NCBI GenBank assembly: GCA_947462515.1
Contig: CANHPJ010000152.1
Coordinates: 1-5,340, forward strand
DNA length: 5,340 nucleotides
Source of the DNA: Bacteroidota bacterium
Lineage (GTDB): Bacteria > Bacteroidota > Bacteroidia > JACCXN01
Direction: 5' to 3'
Below the pieces are notes generated by a model. The model saw only the letters and a list, made by a program, of their open reading frames with translations, had not been told where the DNA came from and did no database searches. Below, one piece after another: positions 1-5,340 of this stretch. Within the stretch, counting starts at the first letter, position 1, and each line of letters opens with the position of its first letter. The position numbers were made by a program, and so were the translations under genes.

Positions 1-594
1 CATGTTGTTGATGTAAACAGCGGTACAAGGGCAAAATCTGAAAACACACAAGAGGCAAATGCATTGGAGGTTAACCTCGAGGCTGCTTCTGAAATTGCCC
101 GTCAATTGCGTTTACGCGACATGGGAGGCATCATTGTTGTCGATTTCATCGATATGCATGATCCTGAAAATAGAAGACTTTTGTTTCAGAAGATGAAAGA
201 CGAGATGTCGGCTGATAAAGCCAAACATACTGTTCTTCCTCCAAGTAAGTTTGGCTTGATACAAATTACCAGGCAGCGTGTTAGGCCTGAAATGGATATC
301 AAAACAACCGAAAAATGCCCGTCTTGCCATGGTACCGGCGAAATTCAGGCTAGTATCAATCTAGTTGATGAGATTGAAAATACACTTCGCTACGTGTTTA
401 AAGAACAAAATGAGAAGAGCGTAACCATAGCCGCTCATCCTTTTATTGAAGCCTATTTGAGTAAAGGACTTTTTTCACCGCAAACAAAATGGATGATAAA
501 ATATAAAAGAAGAATTAAAGTACGTTCTGTACTGGCATACCACATGTTGGAATATCACTTTTTTAATTCCGGTGGAGAAGAAATTAAAATTTAA
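1..594 (+). CDS. rng: Ribonuclease G/E family endoribonuclease, C-terminal part (5' end outside window)
   Basis: The frame is open from base 1, so the gene starts upstream; 197 C-terminal residues are visible, roughly the last two fifths of a protein usually near 500 residues. RNase G/E cuts single-stranded A/U-rich RNA and processes rRNA and mRNA in the cytoplasm. Visible signatures: VDVNSG at the left edge, whose Asp (bases 10-12) matches the first Mg-binding Asp of E. coli RNase E (D303); RDMGGIIVVDFIDM, whose Asp (142-144) matches the second (D346); and CPSCHGTG (316-339), the two-cysteine Zn-link that joins subunits. After it comes the compact tail domain typical of RNase G. There is no long disordered RNase E scaffold region, so RNase G fits better than RNase E. 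The gene ends with TAA at 592-594, seven bases before a strong terminator. No damage is seen in the visible part. Confidence 0.95.
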   Translation, partial: HVVDVNSGTRAKSENTQEANALEVNLEAASEIARQLRLRDMGGIIVVDFIDMHDPENRRLLFQKMKDEMSADKAKHTVLPPSKFGLIQITRQRVRPEMDIKTTEKCPSCHGTGEIQASINLVDEIENTLRYVFKEQNEKSVTIAAHPFIEAYLSKGLFSPQTKWMIKYKRRIKVRSVLAYHMLEYHFFNSGGEEIKI

Positions 595-600
595 TATTAA

Positions 601-633
601 AAATAAAGCCCTTTTAAAGGGCTTTATTTTTTT
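601..633. terminator. Bidirectional intrinsic terminator between convergent genes
   Basis: Bases 601-614 and 616-629 are perfect inverted complements (AAATAAAGCCCTTT and its reverse complement). The GC core is GCCC/GGGC, and the innermost T/A bases probably open to form the loop. On the plus strand the stem runs into a T tract ending at 633. On the minus strand the A-rich foot at 599-603 gives a short U run. It lies directly after the RNase G stop and contains the minus-strand stop codon (624-626) of the methyltransferase, so it can end both transcripts. Confidence 0.9.
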
Positions 634-1265
634 CTACAAACAAGCAGACCGTCTCTTATTGGAAAAAGAACATTCTGCACTCTTTCATCCTGCTGCACTT
701 TTAAGCAAAAGTCTATAATAGCCTGGGTATCTTTGTCGTGTTTTGTTGTGTTTTCTGCCACCTTGCCGCTCCATAATACGTTGTCAGCAATTATATAGCC
801 TCCTGTATTTACTTTGTCAAATACCAAATCGTAATAGTTTGAATAGTTGTTTTTATCGGCATCAATAAAAACCAAATCGAATTTTTCATTCAGACTCGGA
901 ATTATCTCCATGGCATTGCCAATTTTATAGTCGATGAGGCTGTTGAAATCTGATTTCTCGAAATAATGTCTAACCATTTTTTCGAGTTCTTCATTGATGT
1001 CTATGGTAATTAGTTTTCCTTGTTTTGGCATTCCCTCGGCTAGGCAAAGCGCTGAATACCCTGTGTAAGTTCCAATTTCTAAAATATTCATTGGCCTTAT
1101 CATATGACTAAGCATGCTAAGTACTCTGCCTTGCAGATGTCCTGAAAGCATCCGTGGCTGAAGCACTTTGGCATAAGTTTCGCGGTTTAAGTCTTGTAAA
1201 AGAGGGCTTTCGTCTTCTGTATTGTTTGCGATAAATCTATCCAGTGCCGGATCAAGAAATTCCAT
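624..1265 (-). CDS. Class I SAM-dependent O-methyltransferase (COMT/CCoAOMT-like, methyltransferase family 3)
   Basis: This 213-residue protein has the full length and motif order of the bacterial catechol/caffeoyl-CoA O-methyltransferase-like family. The SAM-binding loop is LEIGTYTGYSA (62-72). The acidic residue that holds the SAM ribose is in LITIDI (D89). The metal and catalytic segment is FIDADKNNY (133-141), with D135 expected to bind the divalent metal, and ADNVLWSGKV (160-169) supplies the second Asp-Asn pair. The enzyme should move a methyl group from SAM to a hydroxyl in the cytoplasm. B. subtilis TrmR (YrrM), of this family, methylates 5-hydroxyuridine at tRNA position 34, so a tRNA substrate is plausible; a small-molecule catechol cannot be excluded. 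The ATG at 1263-1265 has A-rich sequence upstream and no Shine-Dalgarno motif. The preceding gene ends only 27 bases away, suggesting cotranscription. The stop lies inside the shared terminator hairpin. Confidence 0.92.
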   Translation of the reverse strand: MEFLDPALDRFIANNTEDESPLLQDLNRETYAKVLQPRMLSGHLQGRVLSMLSHMIRPMNILEIGTYTGYSALCLAEGMPKQGKLITIDINEELEKMVRHYFEKSDFNSLIDYKIGNAMEIIPSLNEKFDLVFIDADKNNYSNYYDLVFDKVNTGGYIIADNVLWSGKVAENTTKHDKDTQAIIDFCLKVQQDERVQNVLFPIRDGLLVCRKK

Positions 1266-1290
1266 TTTGTTTTATTTGGTGATAGTAAAT

Positions 1291-1310
1291 TTTTATTCTT
1301 TTTTATTCTT
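1291..1310. repeat. Two tandem 10-bp units (TTTTATTCTT) at the 3' end of a gene
   Basis: TTTTATTCTT occurs twice head to tail. On the minus strand the units read AAGAATAAAA and form the last lysine-rich codons and stop of the small exported protein. The second in-frame GAATAA provides the stop; the first copy is read in another frame as part of the lysine/asparagine run. An A8 run (minus strand of 1309-1316) lies immediately beside it. This is most simply a low-complexity slippage product. Confidence 0.6.
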
Positions 1311-1784
1311 TTTTTTCTTACGCGGTACCCGTTTTGCAGGATCATCCTTGCTAACATTCAGCGTAATGCCGATTATTGGAAAAAATGTACTCAAATTTCT
1401 GTCTACGATAATAGGCACTTCTATTCCTAAAATTTTGCCTTCAATGCTTAACATGGGCATAAACAAAAAGCTGGGATATTTATAGTAATCAATATGCACA
1501 CCGCCTACCATAAAAGTTCCATATAGGTATGCTGCTTCTACTCCCATTTTAACATTAAACTTCTCTGTTGCAAATAAGGATAGCTTGGATTGAACATTAA
1601 AACGGGTTACCGTAAAAGCTGTAGAAATTCCACCCTGAACATATAGTACTTTGGCAGGGTTGTATTCATATGATGCTCCTAATCCCGTCAGTGAAGCTGT
1701 TATCTTGAAGCTGTTATCTTTTTGCCCGAACAAACTGTTGCAGGACAGTAAAATGATGATTACTGTTTTTAAATAATGATGCAT
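1293..1784 (-). CDS. Small exported protein of unknown function, beta-rich, with lysine-rich C-terminus
   Basis: I do not recognise the family. The 163 residues begin with a clear signal peptide: MHHYLK, then a hydrophobic stretch (about 7-19), and a likely signal peptidase I site after G20 (SLFG|Q), common in Bacteroidota. C15 in LLSC is a poor lipobox, so a lipoprotein is possible but less likely. Residues 25-145 alternate polar and hydrophobic residues with many Gly, Tyr and Phe (ASLTGLGASYEY, YVQGGISTAFTVT, MGVEAAYLYGTFMVGG), as in short outer-membrane beta-barrel proteins. The chain then ends in a charged tail, KDDPAKRVPRKKKKNKKE (146-163), unlike a classic barrel, which ends on an aromatic strand. 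The gene lies 110 bases after dprA and 27 bases before the methyltransferase. Coding is supported by the signal peptide and full-length frame, but function is open. Confidence 0.8.
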   Translation of the reverse strand: MHHYLKTVIIILLSCNSLFGQKDNSFKITASLTGLGASYEYNPAKVLYVQGGISTAFTVTRFNVQSKLSLFATEKFNVKMGVEAAYLYGTFMVGGVHIDYYKYPSFLFMPMLSIEGKILGIEVPIIVDRNLSTFFPIIGITLNVSKDDPAKRVPRKKKKNKKE

Positions 1785-1853
1785 TAATGAAATTCGTTTT
1801 CTAACTAATTATCCTCAATAATTCTATAAGCTTTTATTATCGTTTGTTTTACG

Positions 1854-1876
1854 AAAAAAATATGCTGTAAAACATA
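1854..1876 (-). terminator. Weak intrinsic terminator candidate after dprA
   Basis: Read on the minus strand, TATGTTTTACAGCATA (1876 to 1861) can fold into a six-pair stem, with one G-U pair, around a UUAC loop, and is followed directly by seven T (1860-1854). It starts 18 bases after the dprA stop codon. The stem is short and AT-rich, so termination is probably partial. If real, it separates dprA from the two downstream genes, which would then need a promoter in 1785-1853. Confidence 0.35.
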
Positions 1877-1894
1877 AGCTTGTCGAATAGTCTT

Positions 1895-2995
1895 CTAATT
1901 GAGTTCGTAAATTTTGCCGGGTAAAACTTTCACCATTCCGGAGAATTCTAGGTTCAATAATACGGAGGCAGTTTTACTAACGCTAAAATTAGCCATTAAA
2001 CTTAATTTATCGATAGAAACAGATTTGTTTTCTTTTATTATTTTTAAAAGTAATGTTTCGTCATCATTTAATTCAATAAATAGTTTTTGTTGAATATTTT
2101 TTTTTGTCTTGTTTTCTTCCCAACCCATTATGTATTCTATGTCTTTAACAGAAGTAATAACAGCCGCTTTATGTATTTTAATCAAGTGGTTGCATCCCGA
2201 TGAAAACTCATCTGTCAATCTTCCCGGTACAGCAAATACATCTCTGCTGTAAGAGTTGGCAATTTCGGCGGTTATTAATGCTCCGCCCTTCATGCTTGCC
2301 TCTATTACCAAGGTTGCATCGGAAATGCCAGCTATTATTCGGTTTCTTTTTGGAAAATTTTCCCTGTCAGGATCTGTCTCGCTTAAAAACTCTGTTAATA
2401 ATCCTCCCTGTTTAAGCATGCTTTGAGCAGTCTGCCGGTGTAACGATGGGTATATCTTGTCTAATCCATGACCAAGGCAGGCAACAGTGTTCATATTATT
2501 GCTGAGTGCATTTTTATGTGCACATATATCTATCCCGTAGGCTAAGCCACTTACTATTAGTGGATTATGTGGTTTTAGCTCTGCTATTATTTTTTGACAA
2601 ATTTCTCTGCCGTAATCTGTCGCGTTTCTTGTGCCGACAATACTGATAATCTTGCTTGCGTTTAAATCGCAATCTCCTTTAAAATAAATTAATATTGGGG
2701 AATCTTCGCAATACTTTAGCCGGCTTGGGTAATCTGCGTCGCTATAAAAAAGTGGTTTTATGTCGTTCTTTAGTATGTACTCAATTTCTTTTTCCGCCCT
2801 TAAAAATATTTGTTTTGATAGTATGTTTTCGCTCTGAAAGGCATTGATTGCCGGAATCTTTGACAATTCCCTTTTTTTTGCCTTAAAAATAGATTCTACG
2901 TCTCCACAGTAGTTTATAATTTTTTTTGCTTTGATATTTCCAATGCCCGGTATTAATGTAAGGGCTATTTGATATAAAAGAGTCTGGTTCTGCAC
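1895..2995 (-). CDS. dprA: DNA-processing protein DprA (Smf)
   Basis: DprA binds incoming or exposed single-stranded DNA in the cytoplasm and loads RecA on it; it is central to natural transformation and is also present in many bacteria not known to be competent. The 366 residues match the usual length of the three-domain form. Residues 10-26 (IALTLIPGIGNIKAKKI) form a helix-hairpin-helix-like N-terminal segment. The Rossmann-like DprA core follows at about 80-285, with ISIVGTRNATDYG (117-129), IVSGLAYGIDICAH (147-160), ACLGHGLDKIYP (172-183), FPKRNRIIAG (214-223), LVIEAS (229-234), ALITA (239-243), VFAVPG (253-258) and SGCNHLI (266-272). About 305-366 is a winged-helix-like C-terminal domain. 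No key motif is broken. The ATG at 2993-2995 puts the start just before the HhH segment. The DUF1571-like gene ends 76 bases upstream in the same direction, and that gap holds an inverted repeat. Confidence 0.96.
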   Translation of the reverse strand: MQNQTLLYQIALTLIPGIGNIKAKKIINYCGDVESIFKAKKRELSKIPAINAFQSENILSKQIFLRAEKEIEYILKNDIKPLFYSDADYPSRLKYCEDSPILIYFKGDCDLNASKIISIVGTRNATDYGREICQKIIAELKPHNPLIVSGLAYGIDICAHKNALSNNMNTVACLGHGLDKIYPSLHRQTAQSMLKQGGLLTEFLSETDPDRENFPKRNRIIAGISDATLVIEASMKGGALITAEIANSYSRDVFAVPGRLTDEFSSGCNHLIKIHKAAVITSVKDIEYIMGWEENKTKKNIQQKLFIELNDDETLLLKIIKENKSVSIDKLSLMANFSVSKTASVLLNLEFSGMVKVLPGKIYELN

Positions 2996-3012
2996 ATTAA
3001 TTGATGATCATA

Positions 3013-3040
3013 GTTATGGGGCAATAAAATGCCTTATAAC
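3013..3040. repeat. Interrupted inverted repeat upstream of dprA
   Basis: GTTATGGGGCA (3013-3023) and TGCCTTATAAC (3030-3040) are inverted complements at 9 of 11 positions around a 6-base spacer. The two central mismatches become G-U pairs in plus-strand RNA, giving a continuous 11-pair stem there. In the dprA-sense RNA they are A-C mismatches, leaving a 5-pair and a 4-pair helix around an internal loop. It ends 17 bases from the dprA start codon. It could be an operator, a leader structure, or chance; there is no T tract, so it is not a terminator. Confidence 0.45.
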
Positions 3041-3071
3041 CGATTAAGATATCAATTACAAAACCAAAAAA

Positions 3072-3938
3072 TCAGAAGCCATAATCTTTGTATTTGGTGC
3101 TGAACTCTTCTTCGCTTAAGATGGGGTTTTTGATGAGGTTTTTGTATTCATATTTTTCAAAAAGTCCTTTGTCGTCGAAAATAGCTTTCAATACCGGTAA
3201 TTGCGTTTTCTTGTCGATATACAAAATACTTTTTTTACTGTAATAATTCGGAATTTTTATGGTTTGCCCTGCTTTAACGTCTTGATAATTTGAAATTTCT
3301 TTGTTGTTTTCAAGAATCATATATTCACTTACCTTGAACCTTTTTGCTATATTTAATACTGTTTCGTTTGGCTTTACTGTATATTTTATGTGCTCAAAAT
3401 CAGGGTTTTCAATAGTTATAACATAGCAGTCATAGTTTTCCCATTTCTTCATTCCTTTGTATAATATTCTGGATTCATACTTGACTCCGGCTTTTGAAAT
3501 ATCACTCGAAATAATTTCTCCAAAATAGGTGAATCCAAGTTCGTTAATGCTATGATGTTGTTTGTTTCTTAACAATGAGCTCTGAACATCGATATTCAAG
3601 TTTACAAAGGGAAATTTATTGGGTTTTACTATTGCTTTATTATCATTTTTTCCTTGAACGTATAAAACTTCAATGCCCGTTTTTGGAAGGTATACATATG
3701 ATTTGAAAGGTAAAACATGAAGTTTGATTTTGTTTTCTGCCACCTGTAATTCTCCATTTATTCTTTCGGTTAAAACAGAGGAGTAGGTTACCGTTTTGGT
3801 CTGTGAAATGCTAATCAGCATTTTTTCAATTATTTCTTTTGCAGTCTGAGCCGGTAAAAAACTGGAAAAAAACACAAATAAATTCAATAGCAATATGCGT
3901 CTTATCATCGTGGGAATAAATGGTTTGATTGACCGCAT
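3072..3938 (-). CDS. Exported DUF1571-like (LolA-fold-like) protein with internal LysM module
   Basis: The 288-residue protein is exported: residues 11-30 (MIRRILLLNLFVFFSSFLPA) form a signal peptide cleaved before Q31. M11 (start at 3908) is an equally credible start, giving a standard 20-residue signal peptide; the longer form is kept because nothing upstream decides it. Mature residues 32-180 are beta-rich and resemble the DUF1571 family of periplasmic proteins related in shape to lipoprotein carriers. Residues 185-230 (KYTVKPNETVLNIAKRF ... AGQTIKIP) read as one LysM module, a peptidoglycan or glycan binder. The C-terminal part, SILYIDKKTQLPVLKAIFDD to EYKNLIKNPILSEEEF (237-279), continues the DUF1571-like pattern (lyID..t.LP...yd..G, NP.l...F, final Y.F). 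The LysM therefore seems inserted into that domain. A periplasmic, wall-associated role is inferred; the ligand is unknown. It is first in the minus-strand cluster, before dprA. Confidence 0.85.
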   Translation of the reverse strand: MRSIKPFIPTMIRRILLLNLFVFFSSFLPAQTAKEIIEKMLISISQTKTVTYSSVLTERINGELQVAENKIKLHVLPFKSYVYLPKTGIEVLYVQGKNDNKAIVKPNKFPFVNLNIDVQSSLLRNKQHHSINELGFTYFGEIISSDISKAGVKYESRILYKGMKKWENYDCYVITIENPDFEHIKYTVKPNETVLNIAKRFKVSEYMILENNKEISNYQDVKAGQTIKIPNYYSKKSILYIDKKTQLPVLKAIFDDKGLFEKYEYKNLIKNPILSEEEFSTKYKDYGF

Positions 3939-4451
3939 ACTTTCGGGAAAACAATTTAAAAGATCAATTTACATTAAAGATTTTCAATTTCGGTAATTCA
4001 AACTAAAAAATACACTTAAATTTTTCCTGCTAAAACCAAAATGGCTTTAATCTGTTGTAATTCATTTGTTTATGTTTTTAAGCTTTTTTAAATATATATA
4101 AAATCTAACATCATTTCTGTGAAATTGTTTAATTTAAAGATATTCCTCTGTTTACTAATCAAATAGTTTTGTTATTTTTATCAAGTACTCATTAAAAAAA
4201 TCATTTTAAGGTTTTAAGTCTAAAGGCTTTAATTAAAATCTTTTTCATCCAAATAATGTTGGATTATATTCATACTGACAATAATTGATGAGGTTTCAGC
4301 TCATAAATATTGAATTGTTTTTCGATTTGCTTTTTGCGGTTTCGCCTTTATGAAAACTAAATATTATTAGACAGGTTGAAATGGGGGATCGTCTTTTTAT
4401 ATAGAAATTGAGCCATTAAAAAAAGATATTTTCTAACGTATTGTTTTAAAA
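3939..4451. other. Long AT-rich intergenic region between divergent genes
   Basis: No gene is seen in these 513 bases. All frames are broken by frequent stops; the longest ATG-started plus-strand frames noticed are about 16 codons (from 4041) and 10 codons (from 4256), without features of real proteins. The region must hold promoters for the DUF1571-like gene (minus) and kdsB (plus). The only exact match noticed to the Bacteroidota -7 element TAnnTTTG is TAGTTTTG at 4164-4171 (plus), but no TTTG sits at the expected -33 distance and it would leave a leader near 280 bases. A near match on the minus strand, TTAGTTTG (4006-3999), also lacks a -33 partner. A short inverted repeat ATTTTAA/TTAAAAT (4203-4209 and 4233-4239) is AT-only and may be chance. 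No tRNA, riboswitch or IS end was recognised. Confidence 0.6.
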
Positions 4452-5195
4452 ATGAAATTTATAGGAATTATTCCAGCTAGGTTTGCCTCCACAAGGTTTC
4501 CCGGTAAGCCATTGATAGACATCGATGGTAAAACCATGATTCAAAGGGTTTATGAGCAGTGCATGAAGTCAAAATTGCTTTCTTGCGTGTTTGTTGCTAC
4601 TGATGATGAGCGCATTTATAATCATGTTGTTTCTTTCGGTGGTCAGGTAGTTCTAACATCTTGTTCTCATCAAAGTGGAACAGATAGGTGTTTGGAGGCG
4701 GCTAAAAACATGAAAATGCCTGTATTACAAAATGATGTGGTGGTTAACATTCAAGGTGATGAACCCTTTATTGATCCAAATCAAATTGATTTGCTCATTT
4801 CTTGTTTTTCAGACTCTCAAACCAATATCGCCACCTTAATAAAACAAATACACTCTTCTGACGATTTGTTCAATATCAACAAACCAAAGGTCATTCTCAA
4901 TAAAGACAGAGAGGCAATATATTTCAGCCGCACTCCTTTGCCCCATATAAGAGGGGTGGACCAGACGCAGTGGTTAAATCATTATGTGTTTTATAACCAT
5001 ATTGGCATATATGCCTATAAAATGGGTGTTTTAGAACAAATAACTGCCCTGCCTGCCTCTTCGCTCGAAATTGCCGAATCGCTAGAGCAGTTAAGGTGGA
5101 TTGAAAATGGTTTCAAGATAAAAACGCAAGTCACTGATATAGAATCGGTATCGATAGACACTCCAGAAGATTTAAAAAAATTAAAAAAAGAATAG
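4452..5195 (+). CDS. kdsB: 3-deoxy-manno-octulosonate cytidylyltransferase (CMP-Kdo synthetase)
   Basis: KdsB joins Kdo to CTP, giving CMP-Kdo and pyrophosphate in the cytoplasm. This is the activation step that supplies Kdo for the inner core of lipopolysaccharide. At 247 residues it matches the family length, close to 250. Visible motifs are the nucleotide-binding N-terminus IPARFASTRFPGKPL (7-21), VATDDERI (48-55), SGTDRC (75-80), the metal-binding NIQGDEPFI (99-107) with D103, YFSRTPLP (157-164), the Kdo-side NHIGIYAYK (182-190), ESLEQLRWIENG (209-220) and SIDTPEDL (234-241), whose D236 is the second expected Mg ligand. All conserved residues I would expect are present. The ATG at 4452 gives the canonical MKFIGIIPAR start; upstream bases are A/T-rich with no Shine-Dalgarno motif. 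The gene stands alone, divergent from the DUF1571-like gene, with no other Kdo or lipid A gene in view. Confidence 0.97.
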   Translation: MKFIGIIPARFASTRFPGKPLIDIDGKTMIQRVYEQCMKSKLLSCVFVATDDERIYNHVVSFGGQVVLTSCSHQSGTDRCLEAAKNMKMPVLQNDVVVNIQGDEPFIDPNQIDLLISCFSDSQTNIATLIKQIHSSDDLFNINKPKVILNKDREAIYFSRTPLPHIRGVDQTQWLNHYVFYNHIGIYAYKMGVLEQITALPASSLEIAESLEQLRWIENGFKIKTQVTDIESVSIDTPEDLKKLKKE

Positions 5196-5207
5196 TTTTT
5201 TTTTTAA
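5181..5207 (+). terminator. Possible AT-only terminator overlapping the kdsB stop
   Basis: TTAAAAAAA (5181-5189) can pair with TTTTTTTAA (5199-5207), with the stop codon in the loop, inside a ten-T run (5196-5205). There is no GC pair in the stem, so it would be weak. The T run is the best sign of transcript ending here, and no better hairpin was found before 5340. Confidence 0.25.
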
Positions 5208-5247
5208 CTTAGCGATTGAAATTATTTTAACAGGAGCCCTTATTTTT

Positions 5248-5340
5248 CTAATCTTTCAAAAAATAATTTTGTGGAAACAAACTCTTGATCTTGTCTGAAA
5301 GAATTTTTTTAAAATTTATAAAGTTGAAAATAGATAAATA
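5248..5340 (-). CDS. Possible C-terminal end of a minus-strand gene running in from the right
   Basis: Reading from the right edge on the minus strand, one frame stays open for 30 codons and ends at TAG (5250-5248). The other two minus frames stop within about 10 codons, and the plus frames are also broken. The peptide (begins YLSIFNF, ends QNYFLKD) mixes hydrophobic and lysine residues as in an AT-rich genome, but is too short to assign. It would converge on kdsB with a 52-base gap. A chance open frame of this length is quite possible. Confidence 0.3.
   Translation of the reverse strand, partial: YLSIFNFINFKKILSDKIKSLFPQNYFLKD

Noticed and set aside
112..330. 72-codon minus-strand open frame
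   Set aside because: It lies wholly inside the RNase G gene, which has clear catalytic and zinc motifs; the antisense peptide has no recognisable feature.
591..600. Perfect palindrome TTAATATTAA over the RNase G stop
   Set aside because: AT-only and short; expected by chance and adjacent to the true terminator.
1222..1485. 87-codon plus-strand open frame
   Set aside because: It is antisense to the methyltransferase start and the exported-protein end; its phenylalanine run is only the complement of the lysine codons.
1826..1881. Direct repeat ATAAGCTT (1826-1833 and 1874-1881)
   Set aside because: Two 8-base copies in an AT-rich gap, with no further similarity around them, are compatible with chance.
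2200..2415. 71-codon plus-strand open frame
   Set aside because: It is antisense to the most conserved part of dprA and shows no protein features.
4041..4091. 16-codon frame starting MALICCNSF in the long spacer
   Set aside because: Too short, no start signal, and no neighbouring context to support a small protein.
5230..5250. AGG-AGC-CCT hairpin followed by a T-rich stretch as a kdsB terminator
   Set aside because: Only three base pairs with a three-base loop; too weak to claim.

Overview
The window looks like ordinary chromosomal DNA of a Bacteroidota bacterium. The signs are AT-rich spacers, start codons preceded by A/T-rich sequence instead of a Shine-Dalgarno motif, exported proteins whose signal peptides end in ...AQ or ...FGQ, a DUF1571-like protein with a LysM module, and a kdsB gene implying a Kdo-containing outer membrane. 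No tRNA, rRNA, CRISPR array, insertion sequence or phage gene was seen.

Layout from left to right. Bases 1-594 (+) hold the 3' part of an RNase G/E-family gene that enters from outside the window. A strong hairpin at 601-633 serves as terminator in both directions, because the next genes converge on it. On the minus strand, between 3938 and 624, four genes run in the same direction. In transcription order they are a secreted DUF1571-like/LysM protein (3938-3072), dprA (2995-1895), a small exported protein of unknown function (1784-1293) and a class I O-methyltransferase (1265-624). Gaps are 76, 110 and 27 bases. The 110-base gap holds a weak terminator-like hairpin, so this may be two transcription units (DUF1571/dprA, and small protein/methyltransferase). 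A 513-base AT-rich non-coding stretch (3939-4451) separates this cluster from the divergent kdsB (4452-5195, +). The last 90 bases are open on the minus strand and may be the C-terminal end of a gene converging on kdsB.

The genes do not form one obvious pathway. RNase G serves RNA processing, the methyltransferase may act on tRNA or a small molecule, DprA loads RecA on incoming single-stranded DNA, the two exported proteins belong to the envelope, and KdsB supplies CMP-Kdo for lipopolysaccharide. I found no convincing evidence of a new defence, mobile or signalling system. The most distinctive features are a LysM module apparently nested inside the DUF1571-like fold, an interrupted inverted repeat just ahead of dprA, and the long empty divergent region before kdsB.
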